Shown piece by piece: positions 42,664 through 45,062 of a stretch of DNA of 45,062 nt. The position numbers were made by a program, and so were the translations under genes. Numbering within the stretch: the stretch's first letter is position 1; the number at the start of each line of letters is the position of its first letter. The notes below the pieces were generated by a model that made no database searches, was not told the origin of the DNA, and saw nothing but the letters and a program-made list of their open reading frames with translations. The stretch is from Gordonia rhizosphera NBRC 16068 (GTDB taxonomy: Bacteria; Actinomycetota; Actinomycetes; Mycobacteriales; Mycobacteriaceae), in contig NZ_BAHC01000127.1 of the NCBI RefSeq assembly GCF_000298195.1, positions 1-45,062 on the forward strand. Reading direction: 5' to 3'.

Positions 42664-43689
42664 TTACGCGGCCCAGTCCGCGTGAGCCGGCCTGTCGATC
42701 CATGGTTTGCCTTCACACTCCAGAGCTGCGATGTCGGCGTCTACCATAATCCGAGCAAGACCGGGCGCCATCACGGTGGGACGCCATCCGAGAATGCGCT
42801 CCGCCTTGCTAGCATCTCCGATCAGTGCGTCGACTTCGGTCGGACGGAGGTATCGCTCATCGAAGCGAACATGTTCCTCCCAATCCAAGCCTGCGTGCTC
42901 GAAGGCGGCCACCAGGAAGTCGCGCACGGAATGGTTACCGCCAGTTGCCAGAACATAGTCGTCCGGCTCATCGGCTTGAAGCATCCGCCACATTCCCTCG
43001 ACGTATTCAGGTGCGTAGCCCCAGTCACGAACGGCATCGAGGTTGCCCATGTACACGTGCTGCTCAAGCCCGGCCTTAATCCGCGCTGCCGCACGCGTGA
43101 TCTTGCGTGTTACGAACGTCTCACCGCGCCGAGGTGATTCGTGGTTGAACAGGATCCCGTTGACCGCATACATGCCGTATGCCTCACGGTAATTGCGAGT
43201 GACCCAGTATGCATACACCTTCGCGGCTCCGTACGGTGACCGCGGGTAGAACAACGTCTCCTCGTTCTGTGGTGGTGGTGACGCACCGAACATCTCCGAA
43301 CTCGAGGCCTGGTAGAAACGGCACTTCACGCCAGCCAGGCGCACCGCTTCGAGCAACCTGATCGCGCCGATGCCAGTGGTGTTACCAGTATGCTCGGGCT
43401 CATCAAAGCTCACCCGGACATGCGACTGAGCTGCCAGGTTGTAGACTTCGTCGGGTTCAATCGACGACACCAATGTCACTAGGCGTGCACCGTCGCTCAG
43501 GTCTCCGTAGTGCAAGAACAATCGCGCATCCGCTTGGTGAGGGTCGACGTACAAATGGTCGATTCGCGAAGTGTTGAACGATGAGGAGCGACGAATCAGC
43601 CCGTGAACTTCGTAGCCTTTGGACAGGAGTAACTCAGCTAGATATGAGCCGTCCTGACCTGTAATCCCCGTAATCAAGGCTTTTTTCAT
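42664..43689 (-). CDS. gmd: GDP-mannose 4,6-dehydratase
   Basis: Converts GDP-D-mannose to GDP-4-keto-6-deoxy-D-mannose with bound NADP+. 341 residues. The Rossmann loop is [18 protein letters not shown], followed by [54 protein letters not shown], and the catalytic Tyr/Lys in [29 protein letters not shown] is a Gmd signature. ATG 43689 is chosen because MKKALITG is the family start, with GAGG upstream; the frame to 43731 is unsupported. Its product feeds fcl directly downstream; it could also feed rhamnose- or talose-type reductases, none of which is seen here. Confidence 0.94.
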   Translation of the reverse strand: MKKALITGITGQDGSYLAELLLSKGYEVHGLIRRSSSFNTSRIDHLYVDPHQADARLFLHYGDLSDGARLVTLVSSIEPDEVYNLAAQSHVRVSFDEPEHTGNTTGIGAIRLLEAVRLAGVKCRFYQASSSEMFGASPPPQNEETLFYPRSPYGAAKVYAYWVTRNYREAYGMYAVNGILFNHESPRRGETFVTRKITRAAARIKAGLEQHVYMGNLDAVRDWGYAPEYVEGMWRMLQADEPDDYVLATGGNHSVRDFLVAAFEHAGLDWEEHVRFDERYLRPTEVDALIGDASKAERILGWRPTVMAPGLARIMVDADIAALECEGKPWIDRPAHADWAA

Positions 43690-44178
43690 TGTATCCTCGC
43701 CTCTGTTTTTCCTAGTCGTTGCGCTGCACATACACGCAAAGGGACGTGCCTATTGACGAGTCATACTCGTTGGTTCCAACCAGCACCATGCTAGAAAGTC
43801 GAATTCGACCCCACCCGGCCATCAGACAAGTTGCGCCGTCGAACGACGCCTGCCCGGTTTCTCTGGATCGAGTGCCATATCCTCTCACTCATTCCAGGAG
43901 TACTCGGACAATGTCTGTGCGGTCGCAATATTCAATGGCAGGCACCAAGCAAACTCTTGGGCAATCTCGAAAATCCTCGCGCCGCGGCGATTCTTGGAGT
44001 CGTATACCTTCCGCCAGACCAGAACAACTTCCGGGTTTCGAGCTTCGGAGTTTTCCGGCAATCCGTTGTTGCCTGTGCTCAATCTGCTCGACGTCAATAC
44101 CGAGAACGTTTTGCCCGAGTTCAACAGCATGCGCCGGGATCATGGCGCGTGGATGCTCGAGCCGGCCGACGGTCCTCA
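43690..44178. other. 489-bp gap upstream of gmd, no confident gene
   Basis: It separates the sugar transferase from gmd and probably holds a promoter. Minus-strand frames of 81 and 135 codons cover much of it; one contains AVELGQNVLGIDVEQIEHRQ, which faintly resembles the Rossmann start of nucleotide-sugar dehydrogenases (AVExG...VxGxDIxxxxI), and it ends soon after. I treat this as a possible gene remnant only. No RNA gene is recognised. Confidence 0.3.
43756..43770. promoter_or_regulatory. short inverted repeat upstream of gmd
   Basis: ACGAGT-cat-ACTCGT, a perfect 6-bp inverted repeat 67 bp before the gmd start, placed like an operator or an upstream promoter element. No matching -10/-35 pair could be assigned with confidence. 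Confidence 0.25.
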
Positions 44179-45062
44179 TCAGTAAGCGCCCTCCTTGGCC
44201 ACCACAGCCTTCACCGTGCGCCACAGAATGACCAGATCCTGCATTATCGACCAATTCTCGACATACGAGAGGTCGAGTCGCACGGACTCCTCCCACGAGA
44301 GGTCAGAACGCCCGGATACTTGCCACAGTCCGGTCATCCCAGGCTTGACGAGCATCCGCCGAGCAACTCGACCGTCGTACTGGCCGACCTCTTCGGGGAG
44401 CGGCGGACGAGGCCCCACCAAACTCATCTCGCCGGTCAATACGTTGAATAGCTGAGGCAACTCATCGATGCTGTACCTGCGGATGAATGCACCCACCCGC
44501 GTCACTCGGGGATCGTCGCGGATCTTGAACAAGATGCCCGCACCCTCGTTACGATGCTGGAGGCTTGTCCTCAGCGAGTCGGCGCCTTGCGCCATAGACC
44601 GGAATTTCCACATACGGAAGCCGGAGTTATTCAAGCCGACGCGGGTCGCGCGGTAGAAGACCGGGCCGGGCGAATCGACCTTGATAGCTGTTGCAACTAC
44701 TACGAACACCGGAAGGAGCACTAGCAACGCCACTGCCGCTCCCATGCGGTCGACGGCCGCCTTCAAGAACTGGTTGGCGCCTTCATATCGTGGCTTGTCA
44801 ATGTGCAGGAGGGGCAGTCCGGCCACGGGACGCACCATCATCCGGGGCCCGGCCACGTCGTTGACACCGGGAGCGATCAGCATGTCGACGTCCATGCCTT
44901 CGAGGTCCCATGAGAGGTTCTGCATGGCGGCGTGACCGAGCGCTTCTGCTGAAGTTACCGCGACAGTGGTCGCATCCGACTTCTGCACAGCCTGGATGAC
45001 GTCGTCGAAGGTGCCCAAGACCGGAACTGAGCCACCAGGAAAAGTCACGAAGTCGCGCGATC
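44179..45062 (-). CDS. undecaprenyl-phosphate sugar transferase that initiates the repeat unit (N-terminus outside window)
   Basis: The frame is open to the right edge, so ~294 C-terminal residues are seen and the GTG at 45048 is probably internal. It attaches a sugar-1-phosphate to undecaprenyl phosphate. A helix (MGAAVALLVLLPVFVVVATA) re-enters the membrane, followed by the catalytic domain: VFYRATRVGLNNSGFRMWKF, DELPQLFNVLTGEMSLVGPR, KPGMTGLWQVSGRSDLSW and DLSYVENWSI. These are the polyprenyl-phosphate hexose-1-phosphate transferase signatures. The part before the helix (SAEALGHAAMQNLSWDLEGM and onwards) is the end of the CoA-binding-like N-terminal domain of WbaP/CpsE-type enzymes. It is the first visible gene of the right operon. 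Confidence 0.92.
   Translation of the reverse strand, partial: SRDFVTFPGGSVPVLGTFDDVIQAVQKSDATTVAVTSAEALGHAAMQNLSWDLEGMDVDMLIAPGVNDVAGPRMMVRPVAGLPLLHIDKPRYEGANQFLKAAVDRMGAAVALLVLLPVFVVVATAIKVDSPGPVFYRATRVGLNNSGFRMWKFRSMAQGADSLRTSLQHRNEGAGILFKIRDDPRVTRVGAFIRRYSIDELPQLFNVLTGEMSLVGPRPPLPEEVGQYDGRVARRMLVKPGMTGLWQVSGRSDLSWEESVRLDLSYVENWSIMQDLVILWRTVKAVVAKEGAY

Overview
The window is high-GC actinobacterial DNA, most likely from the Mycobacteriales and probably Gordonia or a close relative. The evidence is an F420-dependent LLM-class oxidoreductase, a menaquinone-type MenE, a mycothiol-dependent maleylpyruvate-isomerase-like enzyme, and short GC-rich repeats ending in CTCGATC/GAGTAGC-type sequence like those I know from Gordonia-type genomes. 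The genus is inferred; there is no rRNA gene here. It is mostly a cell-surface polysaccharide region.

Left block (1-11.4 kb): a first polysaccharide locus. It holds the end of a Wzz-like membrane protein with a degenerate P-loop domain (plus strand). A minus-strand series follows: Wzx flippase, Wzy-type polymerase, secreted beta-helix protein, GT4, a second beta-helix protein, a GT4 remnant, an intact GT4 and a GT2. The beta-helix + GT4 pair is duplicated; in one copy the GT4 has lost its middle two thirds. A plus-strand multi-pass membrane protein sits between the two copies.

Middle block (11.5-18.1 kb): an F420-dependent oxidoreductase divergent from menE (apparent CTG start), a RES-type toxin-antitoxin pair, a small membrane protein, a 49-bp nested palindrome, a frameshifted mycothiol-dependent enzyme gene and a complete IS630-family element.

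Right block (18.0-45.1 kb): one minus-strand series of closely packed genes, read from the right edge: initiating sugar transferase, gmd, fcl (GDP-fucose), WecG/TagA-type GT, GT2, GT4, Wzy, Wzx, a 47-residue small ORF, a tyrosine autokinase (Wzc-like), a DUF4012 protein, a 4,666-residue non-ribosomal peptide synthetase and a low-molecular-weight tyrosine phosphatase (Wzb-like). The NRPS lies between the kinase and phosphatase of an otherwise classical polysaccharide operon. Its order is C-A-T / C-A-T / C-A-T / C-T / C-(deltaA)-T-TE: module 4 has no A domain and module 5 only a catalytically broken C-terminal stub. Two families of short tandem repeats are read in frame inside it. A2 reads like a threonine domain. 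With GDP-fucose genes in the same operon, a glycosylated surface (lipo)peptide or a peptide-modified polysaccharide is the most interesting hypothesis. GC content falls from the high 60s in the NRPS to about 42-55% in sampled rows of 34-40 kb, which suggests separate origins for parts of this operon.
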